DNA of 34,957 nucleotides, taken from contig JALTZY010000330.1 of NCBI GenBank assembly GCA_027045905.1, positions 1-34,957 of the forward strand, given 5' to 3'. A program made the translations under genes and the position numbers. The notes under the pieces were generated by a model. That model made no database searches. It saw only the letters and a program-made list of their open reading frames with translations, and was not told the DNA's origin. Shown piece after piece: positions 26,135 to 34,469 of this stretch; within the stretch, counting starts at the first letter, position 1; each line of letters begins with the position of its first letter. This DNA is from Paracoccaceae bacterium. GTDB taxonomy: Bacteria; Pseudomonadota; Alphaproteobacteria; Rhodobacterales; Rhodobacteraceae.

Positions 26135-27141
26135 ACGCGCTGGAGGTGCTTTCCGCCGGCCTCGGCGTCACCGTGCAGGATCTCGGGCGACCGTTTCACA
26201 TGGCCTCTGGCCTTTCGCGTGGCGGCGCGGCGGATCGGATGGCGCTGCATGAGGCCGCCGCGCTGCTGGGGCTGAAAGAGGTGGTGGCGGGCCTCGAGAT
26301 GGCGGGCCTCGGCGGGCGCTTCCGCTTTGCCGGGCGCACCCGCTTCGCCCTCACCGGCGCGCCGATGCGCGCGAGTCTCGACGGGCAGGCGCTGGCGTGG
26401 AATGCTTCGCACGCGGCCGAAGCCGGGCAGGTGCTCGAGATCGGCGGTGCCGAGGCGGGCATTTACGGCTATCTCACCCCTGCCGGCGGCATTGGCGGGC
26501 CGGAGCTTCTCGGCAGCCGTTCGGCCCATCTGGCGGTGGGGATCGGCGGCCTGGTGCAGACGGGCGCGCGGCTCGAGATCCTGCCCGACCCGACCCCGGA
26601 TCACCCGTCCCTGAAGCTCGCCCCCGACGCGCGCTTTTGCGGCGGTACCCTGCGCATGACCCCGGGGCCGCAGACCGGGCTGTTTGCCCCCGAAACGCTG
26701 GAGCGCTTTCTCGCCACCGCCTTCACCCGCTCGCCCACGGGCAACCGGCAGGGGGTGCGGCTCGACCAGCAGGGCGCGCCTTTCGCCGCCGAGATCACCG
26801 GGCAGGCCTCGGAGGTGATCCAGGCGGGCGACGTGCAGATGACCGGCGCGGGCGTGCCCTATGTGCTGCTCGCCGAGTGTCAGACCACCGGCGGCTATGC
26901 GCGTATCGGCAGCGTGATCCCGGCCGACCTTGCGCACATCGCCCAGGCGCCACCCGGCGCGAGCCTGCGCTTCGAGATGCTGAGCCTTGAAGAGGCCGAC
27001 CGGCTCTGGCGGCCCGAAAGCGGGCTGGTCGCGGCCCTGGCCCGGCGCGCCGAGCCGCTCACGCGCGATCCCCATGACATTGCCGACCTGTTGAGCTACC
27101 AGTTGATCAGCGGCGTGGTGGCCGGCGACGAGGTGGACTAG
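26131..27141 (+). CDS. pxpC: 5-oxoprolinase subunit C (KipA/allophanate hydrolase subunit 2 family)
   Basis: The second 5-oxoprolinase subunit, 336 residues. It begins LEVLSAGLGVTVQDLGRPF, the nearly invariant N-terminal motif of the family. It has the GLSRGGAADRMALHEAAALLG block, GPQTGLFAPETL, SPTGNRQGVRL and the closing QTTGGYARIGSVIPADL. The start overlaps pxpB by 4 bp and pxpA begins 1 bp after the stop, so all three subunits are co-translated. The ORF track joins it to an upstream shadow frame from 25852; the ATG at 26131 is right. Confidence 0.93.
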   Translation: MNALEVLSAGLGVTVQDLGRPFHMASGLSRGGAADRMALHEAAALLGLKEVVAGLEMAGLGGRFRFAGRTRFALTGAPMRASLDGQALAWNASHAAEAGQVLEIGGAEAGIYGYLTPAGGIGGPELLGSRSAHLAVGIGGLVQTGARLEILPDPTPDHPSLKLAPDARFCGGTLRMTPGPQTGLFAPETLERFLATAFTRSPTGNRQGVRLDQQGAPFAAEITGQASEVIQAGDVQMTGAGVPYVLLAECQTTGGYARIGSVIPADLAHIAQAPPGASLRFEMLSLEEADRLWRPESGLVAALARRAEPLTRDPHDIADLLSYQLISGVVAGDEVD

Positions 27142-27142
27142 G

Positions 27143-27910
27143 ATGGATGAGATGCAGCGCCATGTGGACCTCAACAGCGACATGGGCGAGGGCTTCGGCC
27201 CCTGGCGGATGGGCGATGACGCGGCGCTTCTGCAGACCATCACCTCGGCCAATATCGCCTGCGGCTTTCATGCGGGCGACGCCGACGTGATGGCGGCGAC
27301 CATGGCCGCGGCGCTGGCAAACGGCGTCGGCATCGGCGCGCATCCGGGCCTGCCGGACCTGCAGGGCTTTGGCCGGCGCAACATGGCGATCAGCCACGAC
27401 GAGGCGGCCAATCTGGTGGCCTATCAGCTGGGCGCGGCGCAGGCCTTGGCGCGCCGGGCCGGCGGGCAACTGCGCCACCTCAAGCTGCACGGAGCGCTCT
27501 CGCATATGGCGGTGGCCGACCCGGCGCTGGCGCGGGCCTGTTTCGAAGCGGCGCTGGCGGTGGATCCGGAAATCGTGCTGGTGGTGCTGGCGGCAACGCC
27601 GATGGAGGCGGTCGCGCGCGAGCTCGGCGCCAACTGGGCCGGCGAGATCTTTGCCGACCGCGCCTATGAGGACGACGCGCGGCTGGTCGCACGCGGCAAG
27701 CCCGGCGCGGTGCTGCATGATGCCGATCACGCGGCCGAGCGGATATTGGCGATGCTGAAGGAAGGCGCGATCATCGCCGAAAGCGGCAGGCGCATCCCGG
27801 CGCGCATCGACACGATCTGCCTGCATGGAGACACTCCCGAAGCGGTGGAAATGGCCCGCGCGCTCCGGGCACGGCTTGAGGCGGCGGGGCTGGAGATCCG
27901 GCCGCTGTAG
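27143..27910 (+). CDS. pxpA: 5-oxoprolinase subunit A (LamB/YcsF family)
   Basis: The third subunit, 255 residues. It has the LamB/YcsF hallmarks DLNSDMGEGFGPW, ANIACGFHAGD with metal-type ligands, IGAHPGLPDLQGFGRR, KLHGAL (usually KPHGAL), EIFADRAYEDD and ICLHGD. It forms the catalytic part of 5-oxoprolinase with PxpB and PxpC. The gene order B-C-A differs from other known orders but is common. The start at 27143 follows the pxpC stop directly; a second ATG at 27152 (MQRHVDLN) is equally possible. It is followed by a repeat-like stem-loop. Confidence 0.93.
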   Translation: MDEMQRHVDLNSDMGEGFGPWRMGDDAALLQTITSANIACGFHAGDADVMAATMAAALANGVGIGAHPGLPDLQGFGRRNMAISHDEAANLVAYQLGAAQALARRAGGQLRHLKLHGALSHMAVADPALARACFEAALAVDPEIVLVVLAATPMEAVARELGANWAGEIFADRAYEDDARLVARGKPGAVLHDADHAAERILAMLKEGAIIAESGRRIPARIDTICLHGDTPEAVEMARALRARLEAAGLEIRPL

Positions 27911-27958
27911 CGGGGGCCAGCCCCCCGCCCCCCGGAATATTTGGCGAAAGATGAAAGG
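27911..27958 (+). repeat. GC stem-loop and GGAATATTTGGCGAAAG element behind pxpA (copy 1)
   Basis: The hairpin CGGGGG-CCAGC-CCCCCG (27911-27927) follows the pxpA stop at once and is succeeded by a short conserved-looking tail CGGAATATTTGGCGAAAG. A related copy lies before aroA at 31943. I recall similar elements behind genes in Rhodobacteraceae genomes. It probably works as a transcription terminator or RNA 3' end. Confidence 0.55.
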
Positions 27959-28054
27959 GGCGGATTTTCGCCGGGGCATGTCGCTTTCCGGTTGGCGATT
28001 TGCAGCGGTGTGCTTAGGCTTGCGTTGCCGATTGACCTTTTGCCGGGAGGGGCG

Positions 28055-28915
28055 ATGCAATACCTGAAACCCGCCAGCTTCGAGGAGGCCGTGGCGATGG
28101 CCGGCGAGGCGCATGGTGATGTACGCTTTCTGGCCGGCGGCACCGATCTGCTGGTGCGGATGCGCATGGGGGCCGTGCCGGATGTGCTGATCGACCTCAA
28201 GCATATCCCCGGCGTTTACGATATCGAGCGCACCGAGAATGGCGGCTGGCGCATCGGCGTGGCGGTGCCGGGGGCCGAACTGACCGAACATGCGGGCTTG
28301 CGCGCCGACTGGCCCGGCGTGGTCGAGGCGGTGGGGCTGATCGGCTCGACCCAGGTGCAGGGGCGCGCGACTCCGGTGGGCAACCTGGCCAATGCCTCGC
28401 CGGCGGCCGATTCGGTGCCGGCGCTGATCGCCGCCGGGGCCGAGGTGGAGGTGCTGGGGCCGGGCGGGCGCCGGCGCGTGGCGGTCGGGGACATCCCCGC
28501 CGGGCCGGGGCGGACCAGGCTCGCGCAGGGCGAGGTGATCAGTGCACTTTATCTGCCGCCGCGCGCGGCGCATGGGGGCGATGCCTATCAGCGCTTCATC
28601 CCGCGCACGGAGATGGATATCGCCGTGGTCGGCTGTGCTGTCAGCCTAAGTCGTGACGGCAACGTGATCACCGAGGCGCGCGTGGCGCTGGGCGCCATGG
28701 CCCCCACCGCGCTCATGGTCGAGGAAGCTGCAAGCGCGCTGGTGGGCACGACGCTGGGCGAGGAAGCGCTGGAGGCGCTGAGCGAAGCGGCTTCGGCTGC
28801 CGGCAGGCCGATCGACGACAAGCGCGGCACGGCGAAGTTCCGCCGCCATGTCGCCGGGGTGCTGGCGCGCCGGGTCGCGCTTGTAGCCTACGAACGAGCA
28901 GGAGACGCGAAATGA
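28055..28915 (+). CDS. Molybdenum hydroxylase, FAD-binding subunit
   Basis: The medium subunit of a xanthine-dehydrogenase-family enzyme, 286 residues. FAD is bound through FLAGGTDLLVRMRMG near residue 25-40 and GRATPVGNLANASPAAD near 110. The C-terminal CO-dehydrogenase-flavoprotein domain follows. It passes electrons from the iron-sulfur subunit to an acceptor. The ATG at 28055 has GGGAGG 4 nt upstream; the track ORF begins too early at 27941. Its stop overlaps the next subunit by 4 bp. Order FAD, 2Fe-2S, Mo is the CoxM-S-L order. Confidence 0.92.
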   Translation: MQYLKPASFEEAVAMAGEAHGDVRFLAGGTDLLVRMRMGAVPDVLIDLKHIPGVYDIERTENGGWRIGVAVPGAELTEHAGLRADWPGVVEAVGLIGSTQVQGRATPVGNLANASPAADSVPALIAAGAEVEVLGPGGRRRVAVGDIPAGPGRTRLAQGEVISALYLPPRAAHGGDAYQRFIPRTEMDIAVVGCAVSLSRDGNVITEARVALGAMAPTALMVEEAASALVGTTLGEEALEALSEAASAAGRPIDDKRGTAKFRRHVAGVLARRVALVAYERAGDAK

Positions 28916-29391
28916 GCATGGTCCATGTATCCGCCCGCGTGAACGGGGATCCGGTCGAGTTTCTCTGCGACAGCCGCGAGACGCTCCTCGACGTGCTGCG
29001 CGACCGCCTGGCCCTCACCGGCGCCAAGGAAGGCTGCGGCACCGGCGATTGCGGCGCGTGCAGCGTGATCTTCAACGGCCGCCTTGTCGCTTCCTGCCTG
29101 GTGCTCGGGGCCGAGGCCGAGGGGGCCGAGATCGAGACGATCGAGGGCATGGCGGATGGCGAAAAGCTGCATCCGCTGCAGCAGAAGATCATCGCCCACG
29201 CCGCGCTCCAATGCGGCATCTGCACGCCGGGCATCCTGATCGCCGCCAAGGCGCTGCTCGCGAAAAATCCCGACCCGGACGAAGAGACCATCCGCTACTG
29301 GCTGGCCGGCAATCTGTGCCGCTGCACGGGCTACGACAAGATCATTCGCGCCATTCAGGACGCGGCTGCGGAAATGCGGGAGGAAGCCTGA
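28912..29391 (+). CDS. Molybdenum hydroxylase, 2Fe-2S subunit
   Basis: The small iron-sulfur subunit, 159 residues. A plant-type 2Fe-2S centre is formed by CGTGDCGACSV and the later SCLV cysteine. A second 2Fe-2S centre near the Mo site is formed by QCGICTPG and NLCRCTGY. Both clusters are complete. It shuttles electrons from the Mo subunit to the FAD subunit. Start and stop overlap its neighbours by 4 bp and 1 bp. There is no signal peptide, so the enzyme is cytoplasmic. Confidence 0.95.
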   Translation: MSMVHVSARVNGDPVEFLCDSRETLLDVLRDRLALTGAKEGCGTGDCGACSVIFNGRLVASCLVLGAEAEGAEIETIEGMADGEKLHPLQQKIIAHAALQCGICTPGILIAAKALLAKNPDPDEETIRYWLAGNLCRCTGYDKIIRAIQDAAAEMREEA

Positions 29392-31685
29392 TGGCGCTGG
29401 ACGAAGGCAAGGATGTCAAGGGCGGCCACGACGCCCGTGAATATGACCATCAGGGACCCTTCCGCCATGTGGGCACCCGCCCCGACCGCCCCGACGGGGT
29501 GGACAAGGTGACCGGCCGCGCCCACTTCGGCGCCGATGCCTATGCGCCGGGGATGCTGCATGCGGCGATCCTGCGCAGCCCGCATGCGCACGCGCGTATC
29601 CTGAAGATCGACACCAGCCGGGCCGAGGCGCTCGAAGGGGTCAAGGCCGTCGTCACCCGCGCCGATTTCGCCGAGGGGCTCGAGGGCGAGGACTGGAACA
29701 TCCTCGAAAACATCATGGCCGGCGAAAAAGCGCTCTATGACGGCCACGCCGTCGCCGCCGTCGCCGCCACGTCGAAATTCATCGCCCGCGACGCGCTCGC
29801 TCTGATCGAGGTGGAATACGAGATCCTACCCCATGTAACCGACGTGGACGAGGCCATGCAGCCCGGCGCGCCGGTGATCCGCGAAGGCGCGGCCGAGCCC
29901 GGCCTGCCCGAAGGCATGCACCCCAACGTGGTTCGCTACCACGAAAGCGGCCATGGCGATGTGGAGGCGGGCTTTGCCGAGGCCGATCTGGTGATCCAGC
30001 GCCATTTCGCCACCGAGGCCACCCATCAGGGCTATATCGAGCCCCATGCCTGCCTCGCGCAGATGGGGCCGGACGGGCGCGGCGATCTCTGGTGCACGAC
30101 CCAGGGGCACTGGAACGTGCAGAAGCTCTGCGCCAGCCTGCTCGGGGTCGAGGCCAGCGCCATTCGCGTGACCGCCAGCGAGATCGGCGGCGGCTTCGGC
30201 GGCAAGACCACGGTGTTCATCGAGCCGGTCGCCATGGCGCTTGCCCGCAAATCGGGCCGCCCCGTGAAGCTGGTGATGAGCCGCGAGGAGGTGTTTCGCG
30301 CCTCGGGGCCGACCAGTTCGGCCTCCATGGATGTGCGCATCGGCATGAAGAAGGACGGCACCATGACAGCCGCCGAGGGCACCTTTCGCCTGCAGGGCGG
30401 CGCCTTCCCTTATGCGCCGATGGAGTTCACCGCCATGTGCGCCTTTGCCTGCTACGACCTCAAGCATGTGCGCCAGCGCGGCTTCGACGTGATGACGAAC
30501 CGCCCGAAGCAGGCCGCCTACCGCGCGCCGGGCTCGCCCATGGCCGCCTTTGCGGTGGAAAGCGTGGTCGATGAGCTGTGTCAGAAGCTGGGGCTCGATC
30601 CGATCGAGGTGCGGCTGAAAAACGCCGCCCGCGAGGGCACCAGGGCCAGCTACGGGCCGACCTATCCGCGGATCGGACTGGTCGAGACGCTGGAAGCGGC
30701 CCGCGCCCATCCTCATTACAGCGCCCCGCTCGGCCCCAACCAGGGGCGCGGCATCGCCTGCGGCTTCTGGTTCAATTACGGCGGCGAGACCTCGGTGACG
30801 CTGGCGCTGTCGATGGATGGCACCGTGCAGATCGCCGTCGGCACGCCCGATATCGGCGGCTCGCGCGCCTCCATGGCGCTGATGGCGGCCGAGGAGCTGG
30901 GCATCCCTTACGAGGATATCCGCGTGACCATCGCCGATACCGCCTCGCTCGGCTTCAACGAGATCAGCCACGGCTCGCGGGTGACCTATGCTTCGGGGCT
31001 CGCCGTGATCAAGGCCGCGCGGGACGCAAAGCGCAAGCTGATCGCGCGCGCGGCTGACAAGTGGGGGATCGACCCCGAAGCGGTGGAGTGGCGCGACGGG
31101 GCGGCCTGGCCGGCGGGCGACAATGCCGGCAGCTTCGAGCCGCTCACGATCCGGGAGATCTGCGCCGAGATGGGGGCGACCGGCGGGCCGATCGCCGGCC
31201 ATTACGAGGCCACGCCCGAGGGGGCCGGGGTGAGCTTTGCCACCCATATCGTCGATGCCGAGCTTGACCCGGAGACCGGCAAGGTCACGATCCTGCGCTA
31301 TACGGTGGTGCAGGATGCGGGCAAGGCGGTGCATCCCTCTTACGTCGAAGGCCAGTTCCAGGGCGGCGCCGCGCAGGGGATCGGCTGGGCGCTCAACGAA
31401 GAATATATCTATGGCGAGGATGGAAGGCTGCAAAACCCGGGCTTTCTCGACTACCGCATCCCGGTGGCCTCGGACCTGCCGATGATCGACACGGTGATCG
31501 TCGAGGTGCCCAATCCCGGCCACCCCTACGGCGTGCGCGGGGTGGGCGAGACCTCGATCTGCCCGCCGCTCGCCGCTGTCGCCAATGCGGTGTCCAATGC
31601 CGCGGGCGTGCGCCTGCGCCAGCTGCCCATGCGCCCCGCGCGCATCCTCGAGGCGCTGGAAGCCCAGACCGATGGCGAAGGTTAA
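29391..31685 (+). CDS. Molybdenum hydroxylase, molybdopterin-binding large subunit
   Basis: The catalytic subunit, 764 residues, the usual size. It hydroxylates a carbon next to nitrogen or an aldehyde using water. Visible marks: GTRPDRPDGVDKVTGRAHF at the start, EIGGGFGGKT for molybdopterin binding, AAYRAPGSPMAAFAVE near the active site (not the AYRCSF loop of true CO dehydrogenase), and the catalytic glutamate in RGVGETSICPPL. The substrate is therefore not CO, but cannot be named. No XdhC-like maturation gene is adjacent. The 3' end overlaps a MoaD-like gene by 14 bp. The track's start at 29049 lies inside the previous gene; ATG 29391 is right. Confidence 0.92.
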   Translation: MALDEGKDVKGGHDAREYDHQGPFRHVGTRPDRPDGVDKVTGRAHFGADAYAPGMLHAAILRSPHAHARILKIDTSRAEALEGVKAVVTRADFAEGLEGEDWNILENIMAGEKALYDGHAVAAVAATSKFIARDALALIEVEYEILPHVTDVDEAMQPGAPVIREGAAEPGLPEGMHPNVVRYHESGHGDVEAGFAEADLVIQRHFATEATHQGYIEPHACLAQMGPDGRGDLWCTTQGHWNVQKLCASLLGVEASAIRVTASEIGGGFGGKTTVFIEPVAMALARKSGRPVKLVMSREEVFRASGPTSSASMDVRIGMKKDGTMTAAEGTFRLQGGAFPYAPMEFTAMCAFACYDLKHVRQRGFDVMTNRPKQAAYRAPGSPMAAFAVESVVDELCQKLGLDPIEVRLKNAAREGTRASYGPTYPRIGLVETLEAARAHPHYSAPLGPNQGRGIACGFWFNYGGETSVTLALSMDGTVQIAVGTPDIGGSRASMALMAAEELGIPYEDIRVTIADTASLGFNEISHGSRVTYASGLAVIKAARDAKRKLIARAADKWGIDPEAVEWRDGAAWPAGDNAGSFEPLTIREICAEMGATGGPIAGHYEATPEGAGVSFATHIVDAELDPETGKVTILRYTVVQDAGKAVHPSYVEGQFQGGAAQGIGWALNEEYIYGEDGRLQNPGFLDYRIPVASDLPMIDTVIVEVPNPGHPYGVRGVGETSICPPLAAVANAVSNAAGVRLRQLPMRPARILEALEAQTDGEG

Positions 31686-31923
31686 GGTCCACCTCTGGTC
31701 GGCCCTGCGCGCCCATGCGGACGGGGCCGAGACGGTCGAGGTGGAGGCGCGCACTATCGGCCAGATGCTCGACGCCCTGCGCGCCCGCTACCCCGGCCTC
31801 GCCCCCGCGCTCGATGCGGGCGTATCGGTCTCGATAGACGGGCGCATCATCGCCGCCTCGCTGACCGAGCCGGTCGCGCCGGAGCAGGAAATCTGGCTGA
31901 TGCAGCGGCTGAAGGGGGGATGA
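31672..31923 (+). CDS. MoaD/ThiS-type ubiquitin-like protein
   Basis: A beta-grasp protein of 83 residues ending in a free Gly-Gly (QRLKGG), the feature needed for adenylation and thiocarboxylate formation in sulfur carriers. It has the family pattern KVHLWSALRAHADGAETVEVE and DGRIIAASLTEPVAPEQEIWLM. Its start overlaps the large subunit stop by 14 bp in another frame, so it is co-translated with the Mo enzyme. It may be a second MoaD for molybdopterin synthesis or a sulfur donor for cofactor sulfuration; no MoaE or MoeB lies near. The last point is inference. Confidence 0.88.
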   Translation: MAKVKVHLWSALRAHADGAETVEVEARTIGQMLDALRARYPGLAPALDAGVSVSIDGRIIAASLTEPVAPEQEIWLMQRLKGG

Positions 31924-31942
31924 GGGCTCTTCTGCGCAATAC

Positions 31943-31970
31943 CGGGGGCCAGCCCTTGCGGATATTTCCG
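31943..31970 (+). repeat. GGGGGCCAGCCC…GGATATTT element before aroA (copy 2)
   Basis: CGGGGGCCAGCCC is identical to the start of the element behind pxpA, and a GGATATTTCCGGC tail follows. The second arm of the hairpin is shortened to CCC here. It sits 19 bp after the MoaD-like gene. It may end the Mo hydroxylase transcript. Confidence 0.45.
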
Positions 31971-32067
31971 GCAATCCCGTTCCGCTTGCGGCCCGGGCGG
32001 AGAAGAGCCGATGGACCGGGGCGGGGCTTTGCGCTATCAGCGTCGGGCAGAAGCGAAGGAGATGCCC

Positions 32068-33420
32068 ATGTCCGGCCATGCCGCCCCGATCCCGATGACC
32101 TCCCGCCCCGCCGGTCCGCTCAGGGGCGTGGCCGATGTGCCGGGCGACAAGTCGGTGAGTCACCGGGCGCTGATCCTTGGGGCGCTCAGCGTGGGCGAGA
32201 CGCATATCACCGGGCTTCTGGAGGGCGAGGATGTGCTGGCCACGGCAGCGGCCATGCGTGCCTTTGGCGCCGAAGTGGAGCGGCTGGGCGAGGGCGAATG
32301 GCGGGTCCATGGTGTGGGCGTGGGCGGCTTTGGCGAGCCGGAGGATGTAATCGACTGCGGCAATGCCGGCACCGGCGCGCGCCTGATCATGGGGGCGATG
32401 GCGACCAGCCCGATCACGGCGACATTCACCGGCGATGCGTCGTTGCGTTCGCGGCCGATGGCGCGGGTGACCGAGCCGATGGCGCTGTTCGGGGCGCGGG
32501 CATATGGGCGCTCGGGCGGACGCCTGCCGATGACCATCGTCGGCGCTTCCGCCCCGGTGCCGGTGCGCCACACCCTGCCGGTGGCGAGCGCGCAGGTGAA
32601 AAGCGCGGTGCTTCTGGCGGGGCTCAACGCGCCGGGCGAAACGGTGGTGATCGAGCGCGTGGCGACGCGCGACCATACCGAGCGGATGCTGGCGGGCTTC
32701 GGTGCCGAGATCCGGGTGGAGCAGACGGAGGAGGGCCGGGTGATCACGCTCACTGGCCAGCCCGAGCTGAAGCCCCAGCGGGTCGCCGTGCCGCGGGATC
32801 CTTCCTCGGCGGCCTTCCCGGTATGCGCGGCGCTGATCGTGCCGGGCTCCGACGTGCTGGTGCCCGGGATCGGGCTCAACCCCACCCGCGCCGGCCTCTT
32901 TACCACCCTGCGCGAGATGGGCGCCGACCTCACCTATGAAAACGAGCGCGAGGCGGGCGGCGAGCCGGTGGCCGACCTGCGGGCGCGTTACTCGCCCGAC
33001 ATGAAGGGGGTCGAGGTGCCTCCGGAACGCGCGGCCTCGATGATCGACGAATACCCGATCCTTTCGGTCGTCGCCGCCAATGCCGCGGGCGAGACGGTGA
33101 TGCGCGGGGTGGGCGAGCTGAGAGTCAAGGAGAGCGACCGGATCGACGCCATGGCCCGGGGCCTGCGCGCCAACGGGGTGGCGGTCGAAGAGGGCGAGGA
33201 TTGGTGGATCGTCACCGGCGCGGGCGCGGGCGGCGTCGCTGGCGGCGGGCTTGCCGAGGCGCGGCTCGATCACCGCATCGCCATGAGCTTCCTGGTGCTG
33301 GGGATGGCGGCGCAGGCACCGGTGCGCATCGACGATGGCGCGCCGGTGGCCACGTCCTTCCCCGTCTTCGAGCCGCTGATGGCCGGGCTGGGCGCGCAGA
33401 TCGTGCGCGCGAACCGCTGA
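32068..33420 (+). CDS. aroA: 3-phosphoshikimate 1-carboxyvinyltransferase (EPSP synthase, class II)
   Basis: The sixth step of the shikimate pathway: phosphoenolpyruvate plus shikimate-3-phosphate gives EPSP. The protein has 450 residues. It shows the class II signatures GDKS, SAQVK, RDHTE and NPTR and the active-site DEYP. In contrast to the glyphosate-insensitive CP4 enzyme, which has alanine in GNAATG, the residue here is glycine (G101 in GNAGTG). The start is set at ATG 32068, 6 nt after AAGGAG; ATG 32062 is directly on the ribosome site and the track's 32011 has no support. A GFA-family gene follows, then cmk, an arrangement typical of Rhodobacterales. Confidence 0.96.
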   Translation: MSGHAAPIPMTSRPAGPLRGVADVPGDKSVSHRALILGALSVGETHITGLLEGEDVLATAAAMRAFGAEVERLGEGEWRVHGVGVGGFGEPEDVIDCGNAGTGARLIMGAMATSPITATFTGDASLRSRPMARVTEPMALFGARAYGRSGGRLPMTIVGASAPVPVRHTLPVASAQVKSAVLLAGLNAPGETVVIERVATRDHTERMLAGFGAEIRVEQTEEGRVITLTGQPELKPQRVAVPRDPSSAAFPVCAALIVPGSDVLVPGIGLNPTRAGLFTTLREMGADLTYENEREAGGEPVADLRARYSPDMKGVEVPPERAASMIDEYPILSVVAANAAGETVMRGVGELRVKESDRIDAMARGLRANGVAVEEGEDWWIVTGAGAGGVAGGGLAEARLDHRIAMSFLVLGMAAQAPVRIDDGAPVATSFPVFEPLMAGLGAQIVRANR

Positions 33421-33421
33421 G

Positions 33422-33865
33422 ATGGGCGCAGCGCCGCTCACCGGAGGCTGCCTGTGCGGCGCGGTGCGCTACCGGGTGAGCGGCCCGCTAAGGCCGGTCA
33501 TCGCCTGTCATTGCCGCCAGTGCCGCAAGACCTCCGGCCACCACGTCGCCGCCACTTCGGCGGCTCGGGGAGATATCGACATCAAGGGAGAGGTACGCTG
33601 GTACCGCTCTTCGCCCAAGGCAAGGCGCGGCTTCTGCCCGACCTGCGGGAGCAACCTTTTCTGGGACGGCCCGGGCGAAAACCTCTCGATCTTTGCCGGC
33701 ACGCTGGACGGGCCGACGGGGCTTGCGATTGCCGGGCATATATACTGCGCTGACAAGGGCGATTACTACGAAATTGCCGATAGCACCCCCCCCCAGGCGC
33801 CCGGCGCCGATCCGGCGCTGACCACCATGGCTCCCACCGGCGGGGGCAAAGAAGGAAAGGGCTGA
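33422..33865 (+). CDS. GFA/CENP-V family zinc protein
   Basis: A small cytoplasmic protein of 147 residues. It has the zinc ligands of the GFA family: [21 protein letters not shown] and [11 protein letters not shown]. The name comes from a glutathione-dependent formaldehyde-activating enzyme, but most members have no proven activity. The tail after residue 120 is proline- and glycine-rich and looks disordered. It begins 1 bp after aroA and ends 2 bp before cmk, so it is co-transcribed with both. A function in their pathways is not evident. Confidence 0.88.
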   Translation: MGAAPLTGGCLCGAVRYRVSGPLRPVIACHCRQCRKTSGHHVAATSAARGDIDIKGEVRWYRSSPKARRGFCPTCGSNLFWDGPGENLSIFAGTLDGPTGLAIAGHIYCADKGDYYEIADSTPPQAPGADPALTTMAPTGGGKEGKG

Positions 33866-33867
33866 GC

Positions 33868-34455
33868 ATGCACTTCACCGTTGCAATCGACGGCCCGGCG
33901 GCGGCCGGCAAGGGCACCATCGCCCGGGCGCTTGCGGAGCGTTTTGGGCTTGCGGTGCTGGATACGGGGCTTCTCTACCGCGCGGTGGGCGCGCGCAGGC
34001 TGGCGGGCGAGGATCCGGTAGCTGCGGCGCGCGCGCTCGGCCCCGAAGACCTCGCCGGCGATCTGCGCAGCAACGCGGTGGCCGAGGCCGCAAGCCAGGT
34101 CGCGGCTATCCCCGAAGTGCGCGCGGCGCTCGTGAACTTCCAGCGCGCATTCGCCCGGCGCAAGGGCGGCGCGATCCTCGACGGGCGCGACATCGGCACG
34201 GTGATCTGCCCCGAGGCCGAGGTGAAGCTCTACGTCACCGCCAGCCCCGAAGTGCGCGCCGAGCGCCGCTGGAAGGAGCTGGGCGGCGACTACGAGGCGG
34301 TGCTGGCGGAGGTGGTCACGCGCGACCGGCGAGACAGCGAGCGCGCCGAAGCCCCGCTCCGGCCCGCCCCGGATGCACATATCCTCGACACCTCGGAAAT
34401 GAGCATCCCCGAAGCCGTGGCCGAAGCCGCGCACCTAGTGCAGGCGCGACTCTGA
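33868..34455 (+). CDS. cmk: Cytidylate kinase
   Basis: Phosphorylates CMP and dCMP with ATP. The protein has 195 residues; many bacterial Cmk are about 225, so it is a short form. The P-loop [11 protein letters not shown] is complete, [10 protein letters not shown] binds [15 protein letters not shown] is the conserved mid-region, and [16 protein letters not shown] is the lid and CMP-binding end. The start is 2 bp after the preceding gene. In Alphaproteobacteria cmk is normally followed by rpsA; here an IS3 remnant begins 15 bp after the stop. Confidence 0.96.
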   Translation: MHFTVAIDGPAAAGKGTIARALAERFGLAVLDTGLLYRAVGARRLAGEDPVAAARALGPEDLAGDLRSNAVAEAASQVAAIPEVRAALVNFQRAFARRKGGAILDGRDIGTVICPEAEVKLYVTASPEVRAERRWKELGGDYEAVLAEVVTRDRRDSERAEAPLRPAPDAHILDTSEMSIPEAVAEAAHLVQARL

Positions 34456-34469
34456 GCGCGCAGATCTGC

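Noticed and set aside
29391-31685. Calling the Mo enzyme an aerobic CO dehydrogenase
   Set aside because: The active-site loop reads AYRAPG and not the AYRCSF of form I CO dehydrogenase, and CO-specific accessory genes are missing.
31393-33441. A 682-residue minus-strand ORF over the Mo hydroxylase end, MoaD-like gene and aroA
   Set aside because: Arginine- and histidine-rich shadow sequence opposing three clear genes.
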